Source of the DNA: Strigamia acuminata
Lineage: Eukaryota > Arthropoda > Chilopoda > Geophilomorpha > Linotaeniidae
Assembly: GCA_949358305.1 (NCBI GenBank)
Contig: OX442319.1
Span: 4,278,001-4,342,000 of the forward strand
Reading direction: 5' to 3'
Length of the DNA: 64,000 bases
The translations under genes were made by a program, and so were the position numbers. The stretch's first letter is position 1; every line of letters begins with the position of its first letter. This document shows, in pieces, positions 41,869-53,319 of this stretch. Below the pieces are notes generated by a model that did not search any database, was not told where the DNA came from, and saw nothing but the letters and a program-made list of their open reading frames with translations.

Positions 41869-43775
41869 TGTGACGGTGACGACCACAACTCCTATCGCAT
41901 GATAGTACCGGGTATAAGTCGCGTGAAATAGTGAATAATACGAGATAAAATAAAGACAACAAGTTTCTCAAAACACTACATTTATTGTTGTCAAACAATA
42001 GAATCAACTCTAAAAGTTATACAAATTCTAATGCCGACATTTGGCAAGTTAAATACAAGTTAAACTATACATGAAATTGGCTGTAAAACAGCCCTGAAAT
42101 AATATGATTACGGTTATTGGTGATCCGGGGTTCGGGAACGGCAAAACGCCCGCTCGACCGAGTATAGATGTCATCAGATAGCCGGGCTGGCTGTGTCCTC
42201 GCGGCTTCCGTCGGCGCTTCGTAATCGTGGAACTGGTTCCTTCGCGTTCCCTTGCGTTCCTGGTTCGTATCTGGTGTAATGGTCCGTGTAATGCTGTTGG
42301 TTCGATCCGAGAGGTGCGGTTGACTCATGTGCACCGCCACAACTAGGGTTGGAAATTGGTAATGAATAAATGTAGTCATTTATTCGCCAAGGTTCCGCTT
42401 GCGAATTATATTTAATTCGCGATGTTGTGAGTTTAATAAATTAACTCAATAAATTGTATTCAATTTATTGTTACGAATTTGATTCGTCATACAGTGAAAT
42501 AAGTCTCGTGACTTACTTCGGTTGTTAACTTGTTGCCAAGTTCAAACAATTAATGTTTATTACCAACTACAAAATAAATTAGGGTTAAACATCGCAACAC
42601 ACAATTGCCGTCAAAGTTCACCTTGCCGAGCAGAACAGTATCGCGCGTGCCCTAAATAACAGTGCGGTGAGAGACGGCACTGGTACTCAGGGGGATATAG
42701 CCCGCAGTTCTGCACAACAGAATTAATCACCCGAGATACTACTCATAAGTAGACTGCTTTGGCACCATCACCGAAGAGATATAACTTTCCCAAACACATA
42801 GTGCTACTGGCGGTAACTGCATGTTTTGCATGCAGACTGCTTTGGCACCATCAAGTGATGGAGTCAATCTCTTTCAGTAACAGTGCTACTAACGGTTACT
42901 AAATACTTTGGTATCACACGTGATTCTATTGTCCGACCACGAGGATACTTATGCGGGAGGCTTTCCCCTCGGCAAGACCGTTTGACGGAAACATTAACAG
43001 TCCGAACTTCGCCTTCAGTTGACGGGGGTTGCATGGCTCAGCAGAGCCATGCTATGCATGGACCGGTAGGCCCATGCCCTGAGTAAGAAACAGTTATTTG
43101 ACATGCGGAACATACCAAATAACCAGAAATCAAGAACTAACTTAACTTCCTGTTGTCAGGGAGTTTTATACTCGGTGGGATTAAGTTCCACCAATCTCGT
43201 ATCGCAGGAAGTGGATACGGAGATGCAAACTTGGATTATGCTAATCCTTGACATGAAACAGGAAATGGATACCGGGGACCGGAAGTGGATACCCAGGACA
43301 CATTCCCAAGTCACACATTAATCCTTTAATCCGCAAGGTCACATTTCCAAGAATGTGACCAATTCTTCTTCCAAACATTCAATGCAATAATATATCTTTA
43401 TATTATTGTCCAATTAAATAATCTACGTGAATATATTAACTACTTATTTAATATATATATCTTGTTATTCATTTAATTCCGTATTTCGAATTTACCGCTG
43501 ATCTGCGATAGCGCCATCTAGTGGCGACATTGCGCATTGACAAATGCGGTTTTAGCAGACGTTTCTCTGTAATTTCGGCCGTGATATTTCGATATCATGA
43601 AGATTGAATTGTTTATTCTTATCAAACGAACATATTTGTAATTAAAACACCATAAATAACTTTATTTAGGAATTACATTGGTTCTACAACAAATACAGTA
43701 GAATTACCGTCAAAATGGCGCAACAGCGCCTTCTGGTGGAAAATCAGGCATTTATAGCCCTATTAATTTGTCACA
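41869..43775 (-). repeat. LTR-3 LTR, copy 2 (shared middle LTR)
   Basis: Same length as copies 1 and 3. It differs from copy 1 at about 42988 (GACGGAAAC for GACGAAAAC) and from both others near 43562 (ACGTTTCTC for ACGATTCTC). Confidence 0.92.
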
Positions 43776-44391
43776 AATCCCCCTTAAATAATTGGAAGTG
43801 TTTACACTTTCACTTATTTCTATCCTATTAATGGATATAAATGCTTTTGTCAGGCTTGATATATCTTGGGAGATGCTGTGACTTCCAATTCTGAATTTAG
43901 TTGTTTAACTCAATTAGATTGCCTAAGTTCAGGATTTTTCAATAGCACAAATTCGATTTTGTTCTACGTAATTTAGTCAAGTTTATTAATAAATAATAAA
44001 ACTTCCTTCCGATAATATTGACAATTAAGCATCATCACGTCCCCCTTAATTGTCGTAACTATAGTCAATTCTTTAGAAAAGACATCGTATTTTTTCTTAT
44101 CATGTTTAGTCAATAAGATTCCTTACAAAATTTTGAGCTCGCGCCATTGCGAATTTCCGAGCTCTCTTAGCTCGCTTTAACAATTTTCGGCCCTTTTTCT
44201 TGGATAGTTACACGGTGATGTATAGTGTAACTTGTGTCGTATCTCTAACGACTGCAAACCTGGAGTTGGCATTCGAACACGTCAGTGTGTATGTGCCGAT
44301 TGCAAACATTGGTTTGTAATCAAAGTTTCTTCACATCCAGCTGTGTTTGGTAATTGAAAACGCTTGTTTTCAGTTCTTAATTCCTCTTTTT

Positions 44392-44847
44392 CTATTGAAT
44401 TAAGTGAATCAAACCTTTCACTTGAAATAATTTGATTCGCCAAGTTTCGACTGGGGTTTCCACAATCAAGTGACTTTGATTGGGCTTTAGCAGAGAATCC
44501 ACTGAATTCAACGGAACATTATCTGGATTTATCCACTGATTTTGTTTATCCATAGTTTTTACATGAAGTATTGCTTCCCTTAGGATCGCAAATCGATTTC
44601 GATCTAACTCATACACTTGACAGTAGACTGTCAGATCATCCGGAATTATTTCGGGTTGATTTTTGAACAGTTGGTAACTTAGATTTAAGTTTGCCTGCTC
44701 ATTTTCTCCTAAAGGTTGATAACTTAGATTTAAACTATCACCTTCATTATCTCCTTCTTCAGAGTCAAATATGGTAAACGGTTGTTGAACCATATTAAAA
44801 CTTGAACAATTCGGAAATAAAGAATTCTTTATTATTAAAGAATTCAA
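44392..44847 (-). CDS. LTR-3 internal ORF, second copy
   Basis: Encodes the same 151-aa protein as 39617-40072, in the second internal region. Confidence 0.35.
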   Translation of the reverse strand: MNSLIIKNSLFPNCSSFNMVQQPFTIFDSEEGDNEGDSLNLSYQPLGENEQANLNLSYQLFKNQPEIIPDDLTVYCQVYELDRNRFAILREAILHVKTMDKQNQWINPDNVPLNSVDSLLKPNQSHLIVETPVETWRIKLFQVKGLIHLIQ

Positions 44848-45932
44848 TATACACTTTAATACAATACACTTTCAAAAGGAAACACTTCTAAACTTTAATA
44901 AAGCGAAATTAAACTTCGCGTTGTTTAATACGCGTTAAACTTTCAAAAAATTAAAACAAAACACTAAATATCAGAATATTTAAACTGGCGTGATTAAAAG
45001 CACGCTTAATTCAAAGTTAACAATAAAAGAACAAACAATACTTAGCTTTGCAGGTTACGGCGCGGTAATTCGAATCGTGACTGAAATCGGGACGGCGTGG
45101 TCAAGATGGCACTGGAACACATCTATCCGGGTCTGGTCTGGTGGTCTGGGTCCACGCTTAAATCTGGATCCTAATCTGCGCCTCTGTGATTGGTGAATTT
45201 TGGTTTCACCTTAATTAGTAGTTCTCTACTAAGTCCGTACTTCTTGGAATTTGGACTTTTTTACCAATTTAAATAATTAAATAATTTTTCTTCGAAAAAT
45301 ATTTTTCTTTAATTATTGTGTTTGTGTGTAATATTATTACAACCACAGTTTTAATAAAGTTTTCGACTTTCAACATTGTGTATTTTTTTATTTCCAATAG
45401 GAAAAAGTAATTTGATCCAGTTTTACATTTTCAGGGGTTAAATTCCATTTTTCGAGTGCAATAATAGTTTTATAAAATCTTTTGATAATATCCATTTCCC
45501 CCTTTTTTAACAAATTGTTTTAACAAAAAATTCGTTAAAATCTTTTAAATTTGCCACGAGAAAAATTCTCTAATTCTTACTTACGAAGGACGTGTTTTTA
45601 ATTATTAGTTTTAATAATTTGTCCCCCTTATCTCTAATAACGAGATGTTTGTTGAAATCTTTTTATCTTTCGAATGAAAGAATATTTTGACCACAATTTT
45701 CGTAAATATTTTCATATGCTGCAGCATTTCCCCAATTCAAATCTTTGAATGAAAAGATAAACCTGGAGAACTTCACTGAATTCAGAGTCCAGAGTGCTAA
45801 TCGGGATTCGTAATGTTCGACGCAAAAATACTACTCCACGTGGTCGGTATCTTTAATCGCTGCCATTTTACATTTCTTTAATTTCCATTGTTTTCGAATG
45901 AAAAAATGTACTTTTGAAAATAATTAATTCCT

Positions 45933-46280
45933 TCAAATAAAGGTAACTTTTATTTCGATTTGCAACTTTCTTTTTAGTAAAATGAAGTGTGTTGTTTTTT
46001 CAAAACAACTAGATCGTTTTTGGATACCAACGGTCAGTGGAAACAACTTCGCAACGCTTACACAAATCTCTACGAACTTTGTGTAACGTTTCCACGCTGT
46101 TTTTGATACACTGTCCGCCCTAATTTCCAAGCATTCGTTCGCACCTTGCATCGAAGGTTTGAGTGGCTTTCCTGCCGCGTTTATGACGGAGATCGTCGCT
46201 TGTTGAAGCTGCGGTTTGGTCGCTTGGCATCGGTGTCGACGTACTGTTTCGGAAAACTTAATTTCCGTAAGTATTTTCAC
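45933..46280 (-). CDS. LTR-3 second internal ORF, second copy
   Basis: Encodes the same 115-aa protein as 41158-41505. Confidence 0.25.
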   Translation of the reverse strand: MKILTEIKFSETVRRHRCQATKPQLQQATISVINAAGKPLKPSMQGANECLEIRADSVSKTAWKRYTKFVEICVSVAKLFPLTVGIQKRSSCFEKTTHFILLKRKLQIEIKVTFI

Positions 46281-46623
46281 CAGTTCGTTTGTAGTAGTCT
46301 TCTACTAGGTCCGCTCTTTGGTCTGGTCAATCTTTTTACCGATTGAATATTTTCCTTCGAAAATATTTTTATAAAATTTATAAAATACCAGCCAGTTTAT
46401 GTGAAAATTAATAAATAATTTCACTTCAATATTTCGAGTGTTTTTTCGACACACATAACATTCCCTTTAATGTCGGTTTTCGTATGAATTCCAACGTTTT
46501 TAAAAGAAATTCTCCTACTTCGCAAAAGTAGGAATATAAAATTCGTTTCAAAATGTTATAATCTTTATTTATCTCAATTTTCACTTTCTATTTAAATTCG
46601 ATAAATTTAAAACTGTGCAACCT

Positions 46624-46641
46624 ATCTCGGTGGGACCTCCA
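46624..46641 (-). other. LTR-3 primer-binding site, copy 2
   Basis: Same 18 bases as 41849-41866, beside the third LTR. Confidence 0.85.
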
Positions 46642-46643
46642 CG

Positions 46644-48550
46644 TGTGACGGTGACGACCACAACTCCTATCGCATGATAGTACCGGGTATAAGTCGCGTG
46701 AAATAGTGAATAATACGAGATAAAATAAAGACAACAAGTTTCTCAAAACACTACATTTATTGTTGTCAAACAATAGAATCAACTCTAAAAGTTATACAAA
46801 TTCTAATGCCGACATTTGGCAAGTTAAATACAAGTTAAACTATACATGAAATTGGCTGTAAAACAGCCCTGAAATAATATGATTACGGTTATTGGTGATC
46901 CGGGGTTCGGGAACGGCAAAACGCCCGCTCGACCGAGTATAGATGTCATCAGATAGCCGGGCTGGCTGTGTCCTCGCGGCTTCCGTCGGCGCTTCGTAAT
47001 CGTGGAACTGGTTCCTTCGCGTTCCCTTGCGTTCCTGGTTCGTATCTGGTGTAATGGTCCGTGTAATGCTGTTGGTTCGATCCGAGAGGTGCGGTTGACT
47101 CATGTGCACCGCCACAACTAGGGTTGGAAATTGGTAATGAATAAATGTAGTCATTTATTCGCCAAGGTTCCGCTTGCGAATTATATTTAATTCGCGATGT
47201 TGTGAGTTTAATAAATTAACTCAATAAATTGTATTCAATTTATTGTTACGAATTTGATTCGTCATACAGTGAAATAAGTCTCGTGACTTACTTCGGTTGT
47301 TAACTTGTTGCCAAGTTCAAACAATTAATGTTTATTACCAACTACAAAATAAATTAGGGTTAAACATCGCAACACACAATTGCCGTCAAAGTTCACCTTG
47401 CCGAGCAGAACAGTATCGCGCGTGCCCTAAATAACAGTGCGGTGAGAGACGGCACTGGTACTCAGGGGGATATAGCCCGCAGTTCTGCACAACAGAATTA
47501 ATCACCCGAGATACTACTCATAAGTAGACTGCTTTGGCACCATCACCGAAGAGATATAACTTTCCCAAACACATAGTGCTACTGGCGGTAACTGCATGTT
47601 TTGCATGCAGACTGCTTTGGCACCATCAAGTGATGGAGTCAATCTCTTTCAGTAACAGTGCTACTAACGGTTACTAAATACTTTGGTATCACACGTGATT
47701 CTATTGTCCGACCACGAGGATACTTATGCGGGAGGCTTTCCCCTCGGCAAGACCGTTTGACGGAAACATTAACAGTCCGAACTTCGCCTTCAGTTGACGG
47801 GGGTTGCATGGCTCAGCAGAGCCATGCTATGCATGGACCGGTAGGCCCATGCCCTGAGTAAGAAACAGTTATTTGACATGCGGAACATACCAAATAACCA
47901 GAAATCAAGAACTAACTTAACTTCCTGTTGTCAGGGAGTTTTATACTCGGTGGGATTAAGTTCCACCAATCTCGTATCGCAGGAAGTGGATACGGAGATG
48001 CAAACTTGGATTATGCTAATCCTTGACATGAAACAGGAAATGGATACCGGGGACCGGAAGTGGATACCCAGGACACATTCCCAAGTCACACATTAATCCT
48101 TTAATCCGCAAGGTCACATTTCCAAGAATGTGACCAATTCTTCTTCCAAACATTCAATGCAATAATATATCTTTATATTATTGTCCAATTAAATAATCTA
48201 CGTGAATATATTAACTACTTATTTAATATATATATCTTGTTATTCATTTAATTCCGTATTTCGAATTTACCGCTGATCTGCGATAGCGCCATCTAGTGGC
48301 GACATTGCGCATTGACAAATGCGGTTTTAGCAGACGATTCTCTGTAATTTCGGCCGTGATATTTCGATATCATGAAGATTGAATTGTTTATTCTTATCAA
48401 ACGAACATATTTGTAATTAAAACACCATAAATAACTTTATTTAGGAATTACATTGGTTCTACAACAAATACAGTAGAATTACCATCAAAATGGCGCAACA
48501 GCGCCTTCTGGTGGAAAATCAGGCATTTATAGCCCTATTAATTTGTCACA
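46644..48550 (-). repeat. LTR-3 LTR, copy 3
   Basis: Ends GTCACA at 48550, followed by the target duplicate ACTT. It carries GACGGAAAC like copy 2, but ACGATTCTC like copy 1, plus a private change near 48484 (ACCATC for ACCGTC). Confidence 0.92.
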
Positions 48551-48899
48551 ACTTAATGAGTAAGCATGAATAACACTTATTGGTAAAGTAATGTTTTAAA
48601 TCTGACTTAAGATGCCTTGTCGTACACTGGCTGACAACCTCAGAGTTCAGATACTTAGAGAGAACTGACTTCTTTAACTCTCTTCATTTATTAAGAAAAC
48701 TTAGGTGTTCTTGTTAAAGATCTAATAAACAAAAATAGAAAAAAAAATAAGAAACAATGAAATAATTTTCATGAAGCTCCAATGAGTGTTAGGCTCGTGG
48801 TGGACTTATCTGTGAAAAAATGAGAATTGATGAGAAAAAAAATGGAATTGAAATATTAAACGAACTTACTGTTTACTTGTATTTCCGTCTTTTTCCATT
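48551..48899. repeat. Continuation of the interrupted LTR-like repeat; no gene
   Basis: AAGCATGAATAACACTTATT to TTTAAATCTGAC (48563-48606) matches 59473-59510 and more weakly 35117-35160. The rest holds no recognised gene. Confidence 0.5.
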
Positions 48900-49020
48900 A
48901 ACCTGGTCTTCTCGTTCCGTAATTTCTTATTCTGTAATTCTAAAGCAACCTACTCTATCCCGTAATTTATCATTATCTGATTCTACAGCAGCTACTCTAT
49001 CGGTTAGTTGCATTATTTGA
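48900..49020 (-). pseudogene. Coiled-coil gene fragment (family member 3)
   Basis: The minus strand reads IMQLTDRVAAVESDNDKLRD, a clear heptad pattern, broken by an in-frame stop shortly after. It is exon-sized and probably related to the other coiled-coil fragments in the window. Confidence 0.4.
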
Positions 49021-49041
49021 TAATCTACAACCTAAGACTCC

Positions 49042-49597
49042 TGTGATAACTCACTATTAATACTAAATAATACAAGAACAGAAACACTTTACCTGGTGAC
49101 AACTTTATTTACATACTAAAAGTGCAAGTAGTTGCCAACAGCAGTAGTAAATACGTAAGGCAAGTTATACAGAAATGCTTTTATATAGCAACCCAGCCCA
49201 GTTTAACCGCTGACGACGTGGTCAAGGACCACATGGTCAACGTGGTCGGATTGCGTATGCCTGTCGTGCAGTACAGCACGGCGATCTAGTCGCCTCAAGT
49301 CATTCCGGACTTGAGAGCGATCTCGCCTCTTGTTGCGATGGCAGTTGCCATCGTCACCTTCATCGTAGAGCTATCTTAACCAGTCAGCATGGGACTGGAG
49401 ATTGAACTGTCTCCAAGATGGCGGTAAAGCCACGAAGAAACCTTGCTTAAACCTCAGTCGTGATTGGACACAGCTCCAACGATAAGCTGCTGAGGATCCT
49501 CTTCTTCTGCGGCGGCCAGTTGGTTACAACTGCATAAGCTATGATTGGCTGTGGAAAAAATTTGCGCGGAATACTAGGAAATATTCCTGTTCTCACA
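49042..49597 (-). repeat. Possible solo LTR
   Basis: Begins TGTGATAAC and ends GTTCTCACA. On the minus strand a TATATAAAAG box (plus about 49180) is followed by AATAAA (plus about 49109), as in an LTR. I see no target duplication and no second copy in the window. Confidence 0.35.
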
Positions 49598-50614
49598 ATC
49601 AGCAAAAATTCTGCATTTTAACAGAAAGTGACGTCATTTTTAGGTGCGCATCCGCGGCGGAATCGCAAATGTGAACATCCAGATAACTTACAATCCATGT
49701 GACATCATAATAGTCTACCTTGCATGTTTAATTTTTATAAAAATGTGTAATACTTGCTTCTGGTTAGATCTTTGGCGTTTTGTTACATGTGAAATCCGTT
49801 CACTTTTTGGCCTGCTTATTGCTAGTTTAGGTAGTGGTAGTGGATTAGGGATTTGAAAAAATGTTGGTACGTTCTGCATTGTGTACGAGTTTATTCCTGG
49901 TAAAATTAAAATTGACATATTTGCATTTTTTTTTAAAATTCTTCATACCATATTTTCTCGATTAAGAGTTGCCCTCGTTTTAATAGCCTCGTTTTAAGAA
50001 CGGGTTTAAAAAAAAATGGGATTTGTTGTATCTGTAATTTGGGTGAATGTGAATGTAGTACCAACTTCAGCCCGGTAGATTGTTGCAAAACTTAATGAAG
50101 CCAAATAAACTAATGGTCAAATTACTTTTGAGCTGTACTGTATAAACAATAAAACAATATTTCTAGTTAAAGGAAGCAAAATGAATAGTTTTTAAAAGAA
50201 ATTAGGCAAAAATATTCACTGGAACAGATTTTATTTAAAAAAAAGCAGTTTGTTGGGATTCCAAAGTATTTTGATCACTACTGAAAAGACCAGTAAGTAA
50301 TAACTGTAATGAAATATTTAAACTTTTATTTGAAATCGCAAAATTGGGAGATTGTCGCTACTCAAATGTTAATACGCAAAATTCAAAAATTCGTAATTTG
50401 GGAGTTAGGCTATTTGGCCTTAATTTAATCATTTGGGAAATCGCCAAACTGACCAGCGCCAATCGGGCCATCGCCAATCTGCAGTCGTCAATTTGGACGT
50501 CGCCAATTAGGTCCTCGTTCATGACCTCTCTTTATTATTATTTATTGAACCGAATTTGTCTAAAGACTTTGTTATTACCCCGTCCGTATACTGAAGCGTT
50601 ACTACGCATCAGTT
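49598..50614. other. No gene recognised
   Basis: AT-rich. The segment 50340-50520 has a loose CGCCAA(A/T)CTG / AATTTGGGA repetition without clear period. Confidence 0.3.
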
Positions 50615-51097
50615 TCTATGGCAACCGCTGTTATCTTAGTTTGTTTGAATTTTGATGCTCCAGCCCCGAACTTCTTCGATCAAGCTCGATTTATTGCATT
50701 TTTATTACGTTTCAAAGGTTGCAAAGTGTCTAAACACCACCAAAGTGGAAGCAGACGATAGTAAGGGCAGAGGGGAATAGATAAATCACCTTGTTTGGAT
50801 TTCATTTGATTTTTTCTCCTGTTTATAGAGTTCGGCGCAATCCTGCATCGAACGTTAGGCCTAACTCGGCGAATTGAATTGGAACCATCACGGACATAAG
50901 CGGTTTATGACGTGAATGGCAATGTGAGGTGGCGTTATTGCTGTTCACTGATATTATTTGAATATCGTCTGATTTAGTTAAATGTATTAATACTTAATTG
51001 TTTTTACTATTTTTTAATTTCAGAATAAGTTCATTTCGGTGTCTTTAGCATATGGAAAGCTTCGAAATTGTTACTCTACTGAAGTAAAGAAAAGAAA
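50615..51097 (+). promoter_or_regulatory. 5' flank and leader of zinc-finger gene 2
   Basis: Homologous to the flank of zinc-finger gene 1 (CTATGGCAACCGC; TCGAACGTTAGGCCTAACT). A TTTTTTAATTTCAG acceptor ending at 51023 suggests a leader intron. Confidence 0.5.
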
Positions 51098-51823
51098 ATG
51101 AATAGGAAACGTGAGGATTACTGTTGCAATCTGTGTAACTATTCCTGTACATACATTAGCCAATTGCAACAGCACATGCTTAAACACACTGGTGAAAAGC
51201 CTTACAAATGTCGAATATGTTCACTTTCCTTTCGGATGAAAGGAAACTTGACTGCTCACATGCGAATTCACACGGGAGAAAAACCATTCAAGTGCCATTT
51301 GTGTGAATATTCTTGTAATCAAAATGGGCATTTAAAAGTTCATCTATTAACCCACACAGGAGAAAAACCATTTAAGTGCCATTTGTGTGATTATTCTTCG
51401 GCTCAAAGTGGGCATTTAAAAAGACATCTATTAACCCATTCAGGAGAAAAACCATTCAAGTGCCATTTGTGTGCTTTTTCCTGCATTCAAAGTGGGGATT
51501 TAAAAAGACATTTATTAACCCATTCAGGAGAAAAACCATTCAAGTGCCATTTGTGTGCTTATTGTTCGAGTCGTCGTGAACATTTAAAAGAACATCTATT
51601 AACCCACACCGGAGAAAAACCATTCAAGTGCCATTTGTGCGATTACTCTTCGGCTCAAAATGGGACCTTAAAAACACATCTTTTAACTCATACTGGAGAA
51701 AAACCGTTCAAGTGTCATTTGTGTGCTTATTCTTGCAATCAAAATGGAAATTTAAAAAACCATCTATTAACCCACACTAGCTGCATTCAAAAAGTCGAAA
51801 ACGACAGAAACGAGTCGTTTTAG
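51098..51823 (+). CDS. C2H2 zinc-finger protein 2 (8 fingers)
   Basis: 241 aa with eight C2H2 fingers of the C-X2-C-X12-H-X3-H type and TGEKPFK or SGEKPFK linkers. Its first two fingers pair one-to-one with those of zinc-finger gene 1 (CNLCNYSC; CRICSLSFRMK). The helix residues of later fingers differ, so DNA targets should differ. No other domain is seen. The last finger is followed by 15 residues (SCIQKVENDRNESF and neighbours) and a stop that come entirely from a 60-bp hairpin transposon inserted at 51780. Beyond it, DNA resembling another linker (GGAAACAAACCATTCAAGTG) remains, so the original protein probably had a different C-terminus. It should be a nuclear DNA-binding factor. Confidence 0.93.
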   Translation: MNRKREDYCCNLCNYSCTYISQLQQHMLKHTGEKPYKCRICSLSFRMKGNLTAHMRIHTGEKPFKCHLCEYSCNQNGHLKVHLLTHTGEKPFKCHLCDYSSAQSGHLKRHLLTHSGEKPFKCHLCAFSCIQSGDLKRHLLTHSGEKPFKCHLCAYCSSRREHLKEHLLTHTGEKPFKCHLCDYSSAQNGTLKTHLLTHTGEKPFKCHLCAYSCNQNGNLKNHLLTHTSCIQKVENDRNESF

Positions 51824-51839
51824 ACTTTTTGAATGCACC
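51780..51839. mobile_element. 60-bp hairpin mini-transposon inside zinc-finger gene 2
   Basis: Arms GCTGCATTCAAAAAGTC and the complement of GGTGCATTCAAAAAGTC enclose a few unpaired bases. It is flanked by TA (51778-51779, 51840-51841). The end sequence GGTGCRTTCAA and TA target match transposon N at 26501. Confidence 0.75.
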
Positions 51840-51841
51840 TA

Positions 51842-53319
51842 CTGGAAACAAACCATTCAAGTGATCCCCTGAAAAACATCTAACTAACTTGTAAGCACAG
51901 AAATTAAAAAGTTTAGCATTGTTAACTATGTTTATAATTCTTACACTCAAAATGGTTGATTTGTGCTTTTATTTGTTTATTTTAATTTGGATTTGAAAAA
52001 TAACATTGGTGTTTTTTTTTTTTTTTTTAGTTGAAAAGTTCAGAAAAAAGATTTGTTAAATTGTAATATTTTTCTCGCTTGTATCCATGTTTAAGACGTG
52101 CGGGAAAACATTTAAAACCTGTATAAAGTAATTGATAAAACTTTGATTTGTGACTCAAATAGTCAACAGTGCGCGCAAATCTGGAAAATTGTTCAAACGC
52201 ATTAAACAAAATTAATTATTTTTTGTTTATTCCAATAAGTTGTGTGTTTTTAAGTTTTTTAAAGTTACATTCCGTGTTTAATCACATATTGCCATTAACC
52301 TAGGAAAAATTCCTCTTTTTAGTGTGCGTTTGCGCCGTTGCGCAATTCGACCGCCAGGTTGCAATGACAAAATATGAATGCCAGATTCCAAGTTTTCGAA
52401 CTAGAGTAAGTCGAAAACATACACATCAAATAATTAATAATCTAAGCAGATAACTTTCAAATTTACGTTGTCTTTCAGTCTGTGTAATGTCATCACACGC
52501 ACAGAAGCTGTAAGATCTTTCACATTTTGCCGAATTCTTCATTGGAGGCTTTTAAAACTCTTCTCTGTGCCAAATTCAGATATCTGAGGCTGCAAATCAT
52601 ATCAGTTTCTTTATTTGTTGTTCGGCGGTTGCCATTTTCTATCTAAAAAGCTGCTTGAATATCGTGCCTGAAGAAAAGGAAGTTACAAGGAAGACATGAT
52701 TTTATAGCGTAAAAATTGTCACTTCCGGTCTTCCGAAATCAAGAAACTTCGCTGCTTTTTCGATTGCCTCATTTTCTTTTGTCAATTTTCGATTAAGTTG
52801 CCAAACAAATAAACGAATAATCCAATTGGAAAATTGGATTATTCGTTTATTTGTTTGGCAACATCTCTAACATATGTAGTTGGTTAAATAAAAGATGTAG
52901 TTGAATGCAAAGGGCACTAAAATGCAATATTTCTTATAAAAATTCATTTTGCCCTAATGAATTGAGCAATTATGATAAATTAATTTCAAATAATTAAAAT
53001 TCAAAGGATATTGCGTCTATTCTCATCGTCGTAAGACATGGCAGATAAAACGGCAGTTTATATTCCCGAAGCGTATAGCTGACCAAAATGCACGACATCT
53101 TCTCCAACGTTTGGTTTAGCATACAACAATACCGAATATACTGAGATCACGTACACTAGGCGTGAGTTAGTGATTAGCCAATCAATGTATTTTGTTTAAT
53201 CTTTTTGCGATATTTAAACCTTGTGAATATTTGTAACAAAACACTTATCAATTTGATCCCGACGCTAACGTGTGCCGTTTTATTTCCCAACACGTATATC
53301 GCAGTGAAATTAACTTGAA
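51842..53319. other. Intergenic; one perfect hairpin, otherwise no gene
   Basis: AT-rich 3' flank of the zinc-finger gene and 5' flank of the kinase. A short frame starting ATG at 53038 reads MADKTAVYIPEAYS, then TGA, then continues protein-like for about 37 codons; it may be a relic. Confidence 0.35.
52797..52862. repeat. Perfect 31-bp inverted repeat with 4-nt loop
   Basis: GTTGCCAAACAAATAAACGA (arm 52797-52827) pairs without mismatch with 52832-52862 around the loop GGAA. It could be a tiny transposon relic or the stem of a small RNA. Confidence 0.85.

Larger units (their letters stand above)
37094..48550 (-). mobile_element. LTR-3 array: tandem non-autonomous LTR retrotransposon
   Basis: The order is LTR (37094-39000), internal (39001-41868), LTR (41869-43775), internal (43776-46643), LTR (46644-48550), with an exact period of 4775 bp. 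Each LTR is 1907 bp, begins TGTGAC and ends GTCACA. The whole array is flanked by ACTT (37090-37093, 48551-48554). Primer site and polypurine tract show that the element reads on the minus strand. The 2868-bp internal region has no gag or pol domains, so it must be mobilised by another element. Only a few single-base differences separate the copies. Confidence 0.92.

Noticed and set aside
37094-48550. Array as a satellite or segmental gene duplication
   Set aside because: Unit ends, primer sites, polypurine tracts and a single outer ACTT duplication identify LTR retrotransposon structure.
49042-49597. Firm call of a solo LTR with target duplication
   Set aside because: Ends and TATA/AATAAA order fit, but the flanks do not match, so it is kept only as a low-confidence feature.
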